A stretch of 64,000 nt of DNA, from positions 165,527,029-165,591,028 of the forward strand of contig NC_000086.7 of the NCBI RefSeq assembly GCF_000001635.26, in the 5' to 3' direction. Source of the stretch: Mus musculus (Eukaryota > Chordata > Mammalia > Rodentia > Muridae). Shown here in pieces: positions 22,746 to 32,263 of the stretch (its first letter is position 1; every line of letters starts with the position of its first letter). The notes under the pieces are model-generated. The model saw nothing but the letters and a program-made list of their open reading frames with translations. It ran no database searches and was not told the origin of the DNA. Position numbers and translations under genes: made by a program.

Positions 22746-24956
22746 GGCTTTAAAACAGCATTTCTGGATTAAAGCCTTTCAAGATGGCCAGAAAGCAATA
22801 GAAAGAATGATTTTTTTCTCCTGAAATACCTTTTGTTTGGAGATTCATGACACATTTAGAGATGTGGTGTGACAGATTCTAGCTGGTTACTGGATCAGGC
22901 TGGATGGCTCACTAGTACCTGGAGACCTACAGAAAAAAGATAAGGAAGTGAAAGCAGGAGAACACAAAACATAAGCTCCAACTATTTTACACACTGTTCT
23001 GAAAGAAAATGAAAAAAAAAAAAATACAAAAAAACAACCCTCTATCTTGTCTCTTATCTCTGGAGGCCAAGAAGTTTGTCAACCCATTACCTACTTTCCA
23101 GAACTAAAGTTAAAAGCACTAACTCGGATATTGGAGATCCTGTGAAAGAAAAGAGGAGTCATCACTTGTAAAATTGTTTCAATAGATAATGCCAAAGCAG
23201 GACAATCTCACTTGAAAATACAATACTACTTCACTTTCAAACCCAAGTCCTCCCTGATTAAAGAGCTTACTCGGGCATCTTTAATTGTTAGCATTTCTTT
23301 CGCTATCTCTTGCAGTTTTCTCTTCATAGAGCTAATACTTGTCCTTAGAGAGCATGTATTCACTGCAAATAGGACCATGGTGAATTATCATTGGACTCTA
23401 GAAGTCATAGGGCCATTTGTAGTGACTTCTAACTACCTGGAAATTGAAAACTATAGCCTGATTCTTTGAGAGCTCAGAATCTACTCTTCAGCCCCTGTCT
23501 GTAATATTCTTGCTCTTCATTAGCTAACATTTTGTTTAGGGAAACTATTTTAACTTCTCGAGATAATTGCAGGTATCCCATGGATTTGCAGAGCCCAAGT
23601 AAGGAATGTCTTTGAGATGCTTTGATTTGAAAACATTAAATTACACTAAATAAAACAAAAAAATAAATAAATGGGATATGGAATCATAAATGACTGATTA
23701 AAAGTCTCTTTTGAGAGGACAAAAGTATGAGATGCAGGTAATTAATGGTACAGTTTCAAATGAGTTCTGGTGGTCTAAGCAATATAAGATGGAAGATCAG
23801 GTCTCAGAGTCATATACTGGCTGAACTTGTTCCAGAAAAAGACACAGAGTGATGGGATTGAATAGAGTTACTTTGATTTGAATATATAAGCATTTGGGAG
23901 GCACAGTCAAGAAGGCTACTGATATTACAGAAGGGATGAAAAGATTGATAGCAAAAAGTTAACACTTCTTTCTTACTTTTTAAGTATAAATATGAGTGTC
24001 TGCTAGAGCTTATATTTCCCTGTCTCTATCACAACACCAGCCAGCACCCAGTAAAGAATTCATAATTGCTAACCTGGAACACAATTTGCAAAGCTTTCAA
24101 CTTTTAGTCGGATGGTTTTTGGAAAGGAAACATAAATCACACACTTTTAAACACTTTAGGCTACTTCGGGAAGCTTCCTTTTAGTATGACCTCAACTTTG
24201 GATGTGGCCCACCAAATATTTAAGCTAAGCCAAATAGCAAGTGATTAAATTCAGGCAATGAAGCTAACATTGATGTGTGGGAGAAAGTAAAGGGCATTAT
24301 CACCAAAGCCCAAGGCTAACTCCAATAATCATTTATTAAATATAAAAACTGGAATAGTCCCCCTCACATGGGAAGCCTATCCTCACCTTGTTGCACTCTC
24401 CTGCAAGAATTTTTTTTCATAATCATAGTAAATGAGAAAGCATAAAACAAAAACTATTAAAATAGAAAAATATCCATATTATTTCATGTAAAGTCTCATT
24501 TTTTTTAACAGATGGGAAGAATAAAGTTAAAGGGAAAGGAGCAACTTGCCTAAGATAAATATCCTGGTTAGAAAGAATGCTACTGAGCAGCAGAAGGGAA
24601 GGAATAATACACACTCTCAACTATTAAGGAATTATGTTGACAGAAAGATGACAATCTCCAAAGGTTACTTAATGTACAGTTTTACTTATATGACTTTTTT
24701 GAAACTACAAAAATATGCGTGAAAATAAGAAAAAGATTACTATTTTCCAGTGGTTGAAATCGGTATAAACATCTATTTCTACAAAGAGTCGGATTTTTTA
24801 TGTGTGAAAAAAAATTATCTGTATCTATCATGATGACAATATCATTGTAGTGATATTATAATGTAATATAATGATAATTAGTATTATCAATTGTGTAAAC
24901 AATATGCAGCATTCCTATGTGACATTTTTTAAAAATAAATATGAATATAAAAGTAT
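22746..24956. other. Long single-copy block, no gene seen
   Basis: An 85-codon plus-strand frame (23212-23469) contains a hydrophobic run (LIVSISFAISCSFLFIELIL) resembling a membrane segment. It lacks a homologue I recognise, a Kozak context or neighbouring exons, and such runs are common in AT-rich DNA. The rest is featureless apart from an A-run near 23010. Confidence 0.4.
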
Positions 24957-25859
24957 TACCTGTTTCCATTCATTCTGCTGGGCCTCAGGGCTTCATTCCT
25001 ATTTCTCTCGCCCTAATTCCTGATCATGTTCCCCTTTTCACCTCCCTGTCCCACCCAGGTTCCTCCCTCTCCACCCTCTGACCACCTCAAGAGACTGCTT
25101 TCTTTTCCTCCCAAGTGGGATTGAGTCATCCTCATTTGAGCCCTTCATCTTGTTAACCTTCTTGAGTTCTGTGGATTGTATCCTGGGTATTCTGTACTTT
25201 TTTGGCTAATATTCACTTATTACTGAGTACATTCCAGGCATGTCCTTTTGGGTCTGAGTTACCTCACTCAGGATGAGTTCCATCCATTTGCCTGCAAAAT
25301 CAGGATGTCTTTGTTCTTAATAGCTGAATAGCATTCCACTGCGTAAATGTACCACATTTTCTGTATCCATTCTTCTGTTCTGGGCAATCTGGGTTGTTTC
25401 CAGCTTCTGACTATCACAAATAAGGCCTCTATCAACATAGTGTAACACATACCCCTGTGGAATGGTAGGGTATCTTCTGGGTATATTCCCAAGAGTAGTA
25501 TTGCTGGGTCTTCAGGTAGATCTATTTTCAATTTTCTGAGGAGCCTCCAGATTGATTTCCAGAGTGGTTGTACCAGTTTGCAATCCCTCCAGCAATAGAG
25601 GTGTGTTCCTCATTCTCCACATTTCTGCCAATGTGTACTGTCACCTGAGGTTTTTTTTTTTTAATCTTAGCCATTCTGATTGGTGTGAGGTGGAATCTAA
25701 GGGTCATTTTGATTTGCATTCCCCTGATGACTAAGGACTTTTAATATTTCATTAAGTACTTCTCAGTCATTTGAGATTCCTCTGCTGTGAATTCTGTTTA
25801 GTTCTATACCCCATTTTTGATTGGGTTGTTTGTTTTGAGGATAGCTTCTTGAGTTCTTT

Positions 25860-25918
25860 TTTGAAAATTTTTATTATTTTCTTCATTTACATTCCAAATG
25901 CTATCCTGAAAGTCCCCT
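25860..25918 (-). mobile_element. L1: Ultra-short L1 tail insertion, about 59 bp
   Basis: Within older ORF2 sequence, TTTTATTATTTTCTTCATTT followed by ACATTCCAAATGCTATCCTG and AAAGTCCCC is the terminal piece of a younger L1, tail to the left. TTGAGTTCTTT flanks it at 25849-25859 and 25919-25929, a target-site duplication of the older L1. Removing one copy and the insert restores continuous ORF2. Confidence 0.85.
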
Positions 25919-26057
25919 TTGAGTTCTTTATATATTTTGGATGTCAGCCCTCTATTAGATGTAGGGTTAGTGAACTGTAGGTTGCCAATTTGTCATATTG
26001 ACTGTCCTTTGCCTTACAGAAAAATTTCAGTTTCATGAGGTCCCGTTTATCAATTTT

Positions 26058-26218
26058 TAAATTTAATTTAATATTTTCTTTTACATTTCAGATTTTATTC
26101 TCATCCTGGTCCACCCTCTGACTGTTCCCCATCCCATACTTCCTCCCCACATCCCTGTCTCCACAAGGAAAACCCCCCATTTCCCCCACCAGACCTCTCC
26201 ACTTTCTGGGGCCTCCAT
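26058..26218 (-). mobile_element. L1: Lx-type L1 tail nested in ORF2 remnant
   Basis: AATTTAATTTAATATTTTCT, CATCCTGGTCCACCCTCTGA, CCCCATCCCATACTTCCTCC and TTCTGGGGCCTCCATAG match the reverse-orientation tail type seen at 15161 and 50304. Host ORF2 sequence reads up to CGTTTATCAATTTTT and resumes near TAGAGCCTGAGACATTGGAG. No clean target duplication seen. Confidence 0.75.
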
Positions 26219-27581
26219 AGAGCCTGAGACATTGGAGTTCTGTTTAGGACATTTCCCCCTGTGCCAATGAGTTCAAGGGCCTTTCCCACTTTCTCTTCTA
26301 TTAGATTCAGTGTATCTTGTTTTATGTTGAGGTCCTTGATCCACTTGGACTTGAGCTTTGTGCAAGGTGACATATATGGGTTTATTTCTACATACAGACT
26401 GCCAGTTAGACCAGCACAATTTATTGAAGATGCTTTCTTTTTTCCATTGTATATTTTTGGCTTCTTTGTCAATGATCAAGTATCCATAGATGTGTGGTTT
26501 TATTTCTGGATCTTCAATTCTATTCCATTGATCAATCTGTCTGCCTCTGTATCAATACCATACAGTTTTTATCACTATTGCTCTGTAGTCCAGCTTGAGG
26601 TCAGGAATGGTGATTTCCCCCAGAAGTTCTTTTATTGTTGAGAATAGTTTTTGCTATCCTGGGTTTTTTGTTTTTCCATATGAAATTGAGAATTGCTATT
26701 TCCATGTCTTTTAAAACTTATGTTGAAATTTTGTGGGGATTGCATGGAATCTGTAGATTGATTTTGTTAGGATGGCCATTTTTACTATGTTAATCCTTCC
26801 AATTCATGAGCATGGGAGATCTCACCCTTTTCTGAGGTCTTTGATTTCTTTCTTGAATGACTTTAAGTTCTTGTCATACAAATCTTTCACTTATTTGGTT
26901 AGACTTGCCCAAGCTATTTTGTATTATTTGTGACTATTGTGAAGGGCATTGCTTCCCTCATTTCTTTCTCAGCCTGTTTATCATTTGTATAAAGGAAGGC
27001 CACTGATTGAGTTAATTTTACATCCAGCCACTTTGCTAAAGTCGTTTATCAGCTTTAGAAATTCTGTGGTAGAATTTTTTTGGGTGGCTTATACATACCA
27101 ACGTACCATCTGCAAAAAGTGATACCTTGACTTCCTCTTTGCCAATTTGTATCCCCTTGATCTCCTTTTGTTGTCTTTTTTCTATATCTATAACTTCAAG
27201 TTCTATATTGAATAGATGCAGGGAGAGTAGGCATCCTTGTCCATGATTTTAGTGGGATTACTTCAAATATCTCTCCATTTAATTTGATATTTGCTGTTAG
27301 TTTGCCAGAAGAATAAATGGAAACAGGCAACTGTGAGAGGTAGGAGGTGAGGGAAACCCTCTAGAATGTACCAGAGACCTGGAAGGTGAGAGACTCTTAG
27401 AACTCAAAGGGAGGGACCTTAGATGAAATGCCCAACAGTGAGGATAGGGGACTTGTAGAATCCATCTGCAGTGGAAAGATAGGGCATCAAGTAGAGGGAT
27501 GGTGCTGCCATTCCACAGTCAAAAACTCTGACCCAAATTGTTTTCCTTTCTAAAAAGAAAAAAAACAAACAAAAAAACACT

Positions 27582-27961
27582 TGTCTCCTCCGATTCCGAC
27601 CAGAAAAAAAGGAACGATGACACTAAGTTCTTCTCAAAGCAGTTTATTCAGGAAACTTTCAACATGCATGTAGGAATCTCTCTCCAGAAATCAATCTCTC
27701 TAGTAGTTCCTTCCGCCCCCAATCGCAATCCCTTATATAACCCCTCAGCCACGCCCCATGAGCTCAGTCCATGTAACAGCAGTCCATTGGCCAGAATCAT
27801 CACTTGTCATATGGTCCGATCTTGCATCATGGTGCACCTGCACAGTTCTCACGATGGTCGTGGCCCACTTTCAGGTGTATGAGGAAGTCAGGTGCAATTC
27901 ATAAGACTTGGCTGCAGTCCCAGGTGCCATCTTGGGACTGCTGCCATACCCACTCCTCATA
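27582..27961 (-). mobile_element. Solo LTR of an ERVK-like endogenous retrovirus, reverse
   Basis: A 380-bp block splits the L1 3' UTR. On the minus strand it has a TATA-like motif (opposite CTTATATAACCCC, near 27735) and an AATAAA signal (opposite the TTTATT near 27642) upstream of a short U5-like end, as in an LTR. The 6-bp duplication AACACT flanks it (27576-27581 and 27962-27967), the size typical of ERVK integration. The plus-strand left edge is TG, but the right edge is TA rather than CA, probably a point change. No viral genes remain, only the solo LTR left after recombination. The exact subfamily is not certain. A 114-codon plus-strand frame over it is not viral protein. Confidence 0.8.
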
Positions 27962-28550
27962 AACACTGACAAAAATGGAGAAGAGACTGAAGCAAAGGAG
28001 GTCCAGTGACCAGCCCAAATTGGGGTCCATCTCAAGGGGAAGCCCCAAGGCCTGACATTATTACTGATGATATTGTATGCTTACAGACAGTTGCCTAGCA
28101 TGGCTGTCCTCCAAGAGGCCCAACAAGCAGTTGACCGAGGCAGAAGCAGATGCTTACATCAAACCAATGGAGATAAGCCAGGGACCCCTGTGGTTGAATT
28201 AGGGAAAGGCTGGAAGAAGTTGTGGAGGAGGATGATCTCATAGGAAGACCTGAATTCTCAAATAACCTGGATCTCCAAGATGTATCAGACACTGAGCCAC
28301 CAATGAAGCAGCATAGACTAGCTGGTACAAGGTCCCCAAAACATACTGCCTGGTCTGGCCCAGTGAAAGAAGATGCACCTAACCCTTAAGAGACTTGAGG
28401 CCCAGAGATTGGCGAGGTCTGGCAGGTTGGGGCTTGTAGGGACACCCTCCTGGAGATGGGGGAGGAAGAATAGGATGAGGAACTGTCAGAATGCAGACCA
28501 GGAAAGAGAAAACGACTAGACTGTAAAAAATAAAAAAAATAATAATTTAA

Positions 28551-28597
<47 letters not shown>
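28551..28597. repeat. (GATA)n microsatellite, about 12 units
   Basis: Perfect ATAG/GATA tetranucleotides at the end of the L1 A-rich tail, probably seeded by it. Confidence 0.97.
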
Positions 28598-28598
<1 letters not shown>

Positions 28599-28628
28599 AT
28601 GTGTTACAAAATAAAATGTCCTATAATT

Positions 28629-28818
28629 TAATTAGGTGGTGGTTACACGATTGAGTAAAATTTTCAATCTTATCAAATGCCTCAGTTATTTTCAAAACAT
28701 TTTAAAAAGACATCATGACCTAAACAACATATTAAACAAAGTACTTATTGGGGTTCATGACTTCATAAGGTTAGAGTCCATGACCATTGTGATATAGAAC
28801 ATTGCAGTGGGTAGCAAG
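28629..28818 (+). repeat. Left arm of a 190-bp inverted local duplication
   Basis: This stretch is the reverse complement of 29943-30131, with about 9 differences over about 189 bp (about 95% identity). The first 105 bases from the inner ends are identical. The arm runs from AT-rich flank (TAATTAGGTGGTGGTTACA) into a family-A repeat. That repeat continues past the arm's inner end without a break, so this is probably the original copy. Confidence 0.93.
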
Positions 28819-29045
28819 CATGGCACTGGAGCATTTAGCTAGAAGTTACATCCTGATCAACAAGTTGGAGGCAGAGAATAAGAGAGAATAGGGTTGAAAT
28901 GGGGTTTTGAAACCTCAAATCCCACCCCCAGTGACACACTTCCTCCAAAAGGCCATACAACCTAATTCTTCCCAAATAGTTCCACCAACTGGGAACTAAG
29001 CATTCAAACACATGAACCTGTAGGGGCCATTCTCATTCAAACCAA
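28690..29045 (-). mobile_element. Family A rodent repeat, reverse
   Basis: AAAGACATCATGACCTAAAC, GGCACTGGAGCATTTAGCTA, CCCCCAGTGACACACTTCCT and GGGGCCATTCTCATTCAAAC follow the family in reverse orientation. Its left part belongs to the inverted duplication arm (28629-28818). Confidence 0.65.
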
Positions 29046-29089
29046 TGTATTATACTTTCTGTCACATACACACAAACAAAGGAAGTTTG

Positions 29090-30767
29090 TTAGAATGGAT
29101 TACATTCTGTGGTTCAGCTTGTCTAAAGATGACTGTCTACCAATGGGAGGTCCAAAAATCCAATAGATGTTTACTCTGTGAGGTCTGATGTCTGAGCTGG
29201 TCTTTTGTATATGCTGGAATTGAGTGAGAGTAAACAGGCAAAGCCCAGGCATCTTGCTTCCATCTCCTTAAAATAGGCTTTCCAGCAGAAGGTATAATGC
29301 AGACTAAAAATGGATTGTCCCACCTCAAAAGATATGGATTAAAAGTGAGTCTTCCCACTTTAAATGATTTAATTAAGAAAAAAATTATTTCATTCCACAT
29401 GTAACCAAATTAACAACCAAAAATAGCCATTTCAATACTTGTAACATACAATGACACAAAATGCATATTACCATTCCAAAAGGGAGGAATGGCGACACAA
29501 TGAATAAATGCCCAGACAAAGCAAGGAAAAATCCTAACAGGGAAATTTCCAAATCCTGTACCTTTATGTGTGATATCACAGGGTTTAGAAGGCTCTTTCC
29601 TACAAGCATTGATGACTATAACACATTTCTTTTCTTCTGGTTCTACTCACTGTCTTCAGCTCTCATGGGCAGATATACCACAGCTCTGACATCTCCATCC
29701 TGGGATCTCCAACAAAATCTAGGCTTCACTTTTCACAGCTTTATGCAGGGACTTAGCAGCTTTCCTTAACTTTGGAGGAAGTTGATATAACTCCTTTATT
29801 TATGCATCCTTTATGACTCTAAGGCCTGAACTGCTTGGCCAAAGCCTGTCAAGTTCAGCTGCCTGGTTGGGACAAAACCTGTAGCCCACATTAAATTAAT
29901 ATTTTATAAGATTTCCATTGTAATTGTAATTCAGTGCTCCCACTTGCTACCCACTGCAATGTTCTATATCACAATGGTCATGGACTCTAACCTTATGAAG
30001 TCATGAACCCCAATAAGTACTTTGTTTAATATGTTGTTTTGGTTATGATGTCTTTTTAAAATGTTTGAAAAAAACTGAGGCATTTGATAAGATTGAAAAA
30101 TGTATTCAATCTTGTAACCACCATCTAATTAAGTGTTTTAAGTGAAGGAAATCCCTTTAGCCTTTTCTTTTTATAAATTCTAAGAATAGTTGTGTGGGGT
30201 CTCACCTTGAGAGCAATACTCCCTTCCTTACATTTTTTCTAGTGTCTTTCAGCACAAACATTGTCTCCAACATTTAATTTCCCATTGCTCTTTTTCTCCC
30301 AAAGCCATACATTTTTTATACCTGTTTTGTTGTTGATGATGCTTGCTCTTTTTCATTGTAGACTTTCAATAAATGTGATTCCTAAAATCATATAACAGAG
30401 TCAATATTAGGCTCTTCTGAAATTTCTTCTACCAACAAAATTACTCAAAAAGAAATTCAATTTGACCTCTGGCAGAATTTTAGGACAAGGCCAGGAAAGC
30501 AGTCACAATTAAAATATCACAAGAATGGTCTCTATCCCCCAGACGATAACTTATCCCCTCTGAAATGTCTTTAGCTGGGCCTTTATAATCTGAATAATAT
30601 TCGGTACTACTCTTCCAAGTTCTTGTTAGGATAGCCCATTAGTCTTTGCTTACAGAATTCATCTATTTTTCTAGTCAATACTCCCAAAGTCTCCCACAGA
30701 ACTCCTCAAAACCTTGGTCAGGTTTATCATATCATTAGCCTGCTCCCAGGTACCAACTTCTATACTT
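29090..30767. mobile_element. Rodent repeat composite, family not named
   Basis: Stretches such as TGGATTGTCCCACCTCAAAA, GTCTTCCCACTTTAAATGAT, AACTTTGGAGGAAGTTGATA, GGCCTGAACTGCTTGGCCAA and AGCCTGCTCCCAGGTACCAA are ones I recognise as recurring in mouse genomic DNA, probably parts of an old ERV-like repeat. The family is not secure. It is interrupted at 29943-30131 by the second arm of the inverted duplication. Frames of 74-102 codons near 29385-29770 lie on both strands without recognisable domains. Confidence 0.45.
29943..30131 (-). repeat. Right arm of the 190-bp inverted local duplication
   Basis: Reverse complement of 28629-28818. It contains only part of a family-A repeat plus the same flanking DNA, cut abruptly at both ends, so it is likely the derived copy. 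The two arms are separated by 1,124 bp. Confidence 0.93.
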
Positions 30768-31105
30768 GTTACTTGTCTACTGTAGAAACAAGGCACCATG
30801 ACCAAGGAAACTTATAGACAAAGGTTTGTTGGGTCTTACAATTCTAGAGGGTGACTCTATGATCATCATGAAATATAGTGTGGTAGCAGGCAGACAGGCA
30901 TGGCATACTGATCCATGATTGGCAGCAGAGAATAAGAGAGACTGGGATTGTCATGGGCTTTTGAAACCTCAGTGTTCATTCCCAGTGACATACTTACTCC
31001 AACAAGGCCACACATCCCAATTCTTCCCAAACAGTTCACTGAATAGGAACAAAGCATTAAAATATATGAGCCTTTGGGAGCATTTTTATTCAAACAATCA
31101 CATCA
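30768..31105 (-). mobile_element. Family A rodent repeat, reverse
   Basis: ACTTGTCTACTGTAGAAACA at the plus-strand start, then CAGGCAGACAGGCATGGCAT, CCCAGTGACATACTTACTCC and a final CATTTTTATTCAAACAATCA. Several positions differ from the 28690 copy, so they are independent insertions. Confidence 0.65.
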
Positions 31106-31596
31106 AATTATGCATAAATACTTACACAAATATTTAGAGAAAAGAAATATGTGACTGTAAAACTTATTTCTGTAGCAAATCAGCTGAATCAGAAATAATG
31201 TTAGAGTGAGTTCAATGTTGTATGAATGAGAATGCACATATATGTCACAAAATCTTCTTTTCTTTACCTGCCTCTATAGAGAAATGCATATTCTCAACTT
31301 TGTTGCATCTTAATAGATCCTTTGAAGTGGCTTAGATGCACTCTGATCAAGCCTGATAAGTGTTATGTTCGCAGTCTTTCTCCAAATAAGCAAATTGCTA
31401 ACAGGCTGTGGTTTTGATACTAAATTATGTTCATTTTCCTACATAGTCTCCTTGTATACTCATGTCATTGTGATTGGAATTTGTATGTTAGAATTCTGCA
31501 GTCTACAGTGCAGGTTAATGTCTAGCTCTAACCTTGTATATGCTCTGTGTATGATAGCAAATGTTTATTTGTGGTGTTGTTTGTTTTGGTTTTTTT

Positions 31597-31740
31597 GTTT
31601 TGTTTTGTTTCCATATTTTCTTTATGTATCCCTGGCTGACCTGGAACTGAGTTTGGAGACCAGGCTGGCCTTGAAATCAGAAATCCACCTACCCCTACTT
31701 CCCAACTACTGGGATTAAAGGTGTGTGTCTCCACTGCCCA
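31597..31740 (-). mobile_element. B1: B1 SINE, reverse
   Basis: TTTTGTTTTGTTTTG tail at left, then CTGGCTGACCTGGAACTGAG, CAGGCTGGCCTTGAAATCAG and ACTGGGATTAAAGGTGTGTG. Moderately diverged. The 117-codon plus-strand frame 31365-31718 reads into this SINE and is not a gene. Confidence 0.88.
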
Positions 31741-31744
31741 GATT

Positions 31745-32248
31745 GATTGCAAAGTTTTACTTCACTTGATTCATGTTCATTGCTACACATTCTTTCTGAA
31801 CTCTTTGAAGGCATGTCAATCATACCCAAAGGAATATCCTATGATTATATTAACAGCTTCTTTTCTACAATTTGACAGGAAACCAGGTGTTTTTTACATA
31901 TTTTATTTACTTATCTATCCATGTGTCTAAATTTGTTTCCGTAACAAAATGCCAGATAGTGAATATTTCATGAATAATGAAGCTTTGTATCTCACAGTTT
32001 TATAGTCAAAGAAATCCTTGCTCAAGGTGTCTGAAGATGTGGTATCCAGTAAGAGCTCACTGTCTATTACTAAGAGGCCATATTATTGGAAGTAATACAT
32101 GCTATGTCTTCACATGACAGAAAACACAGGAAGCTTGGACAACTGTTTACAGTCTATAAAATTTCATGCAGGTGTCTACAGGCTTCACAACTAACTCATG
32201 TTCAAAAGAAACCCTGGTTCTTAGTACCATGACAATAAATGATTGGAT
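31745..32248. other. Single-copy DNA, possible ancient MaLR remnant
   Basis: The part 31930-32190 (CCGTAACAAAATGCCAGATA, TATCTCACAGTTTTATAGTC, CTTCACATGACAGAAAACAC) faintly resembles an old mammalian LTR of the MLT1/MST type, but I could not confirm it. No gene seen. Confidence 0.3.
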
Positions 32249-32263
32249 TCCAAAATAAATTCT

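Larger units (their letters stand above)
25140..27305 (-). pseudogene. L1-ORF2: L1 ORF2 remnant (reverse transcriptase to C-terminus), inverted arm
   Basis: Minus-strand L1 ORF2 from the reverse-transcriptase region (opposite 27050-27300, with the equivalent of the 'SLFADD' block degraded around 27110) to the C-terminal end near 25200. Recognisable pieces include a C-terminal segment opposite 25268-25531 (residues such as LPEDPAILLLGIYPED) and a segment opposite 26273-26479. Stops, frameshifts and two inserted L1 tails break it. ORF2 normally encodes endonuclease and reverse transcriptase; the endonuclease part is absent. It cannot be functional. Confidence 0.8.
24957..28548 (+). mobile_element. 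L1: Old rodent L1 with 5' inversion (twin priming), carrying three insertions
   Basis: The right part (27306-28548) is L1 3' UTR in plus orientation, ending in an A-rich tail. The left part (24957-27305) is the adjoining upstream piece (start of the 3' UTR plus ORF2) in the opposite orientation. Both inner ends meet at the same L1 position: the left part starts ACCTGTTTCCATTCATTCTG and the right part has AATAAATGGAAACAGGCAAC, its complement. This is the expected product of twin-primed reverse transcription. Nested inside are an L1 tail of about 59 bp, another L1 tail and a solo LTR. Divergence from the young L1s here marks it as old. Confidence 0.85.

Noticed and set aside
23212..23469. 85-codon plus-strand frame with a hydrophobic segment, possibly a small membrane protein
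   Set aside because: No recognised homology, no neighbouring exons or promoter, and hydrophobic runs arise easily in T-rich DNA. Length is within chance for this composition.
27538..27882. 114-codon frame in the LTR at 27582, possibly retroviral coding
   Set aside because: It is antisense to the LTR, starts in the host L1, and no retroviral gag, pol or env motif is visible.
4180..28597. CRISPR-like regularly spaced repeats
   Set aside because: The spaced repeats are microsatellites and minisatellites without spacers, in a eukaryotic genome.
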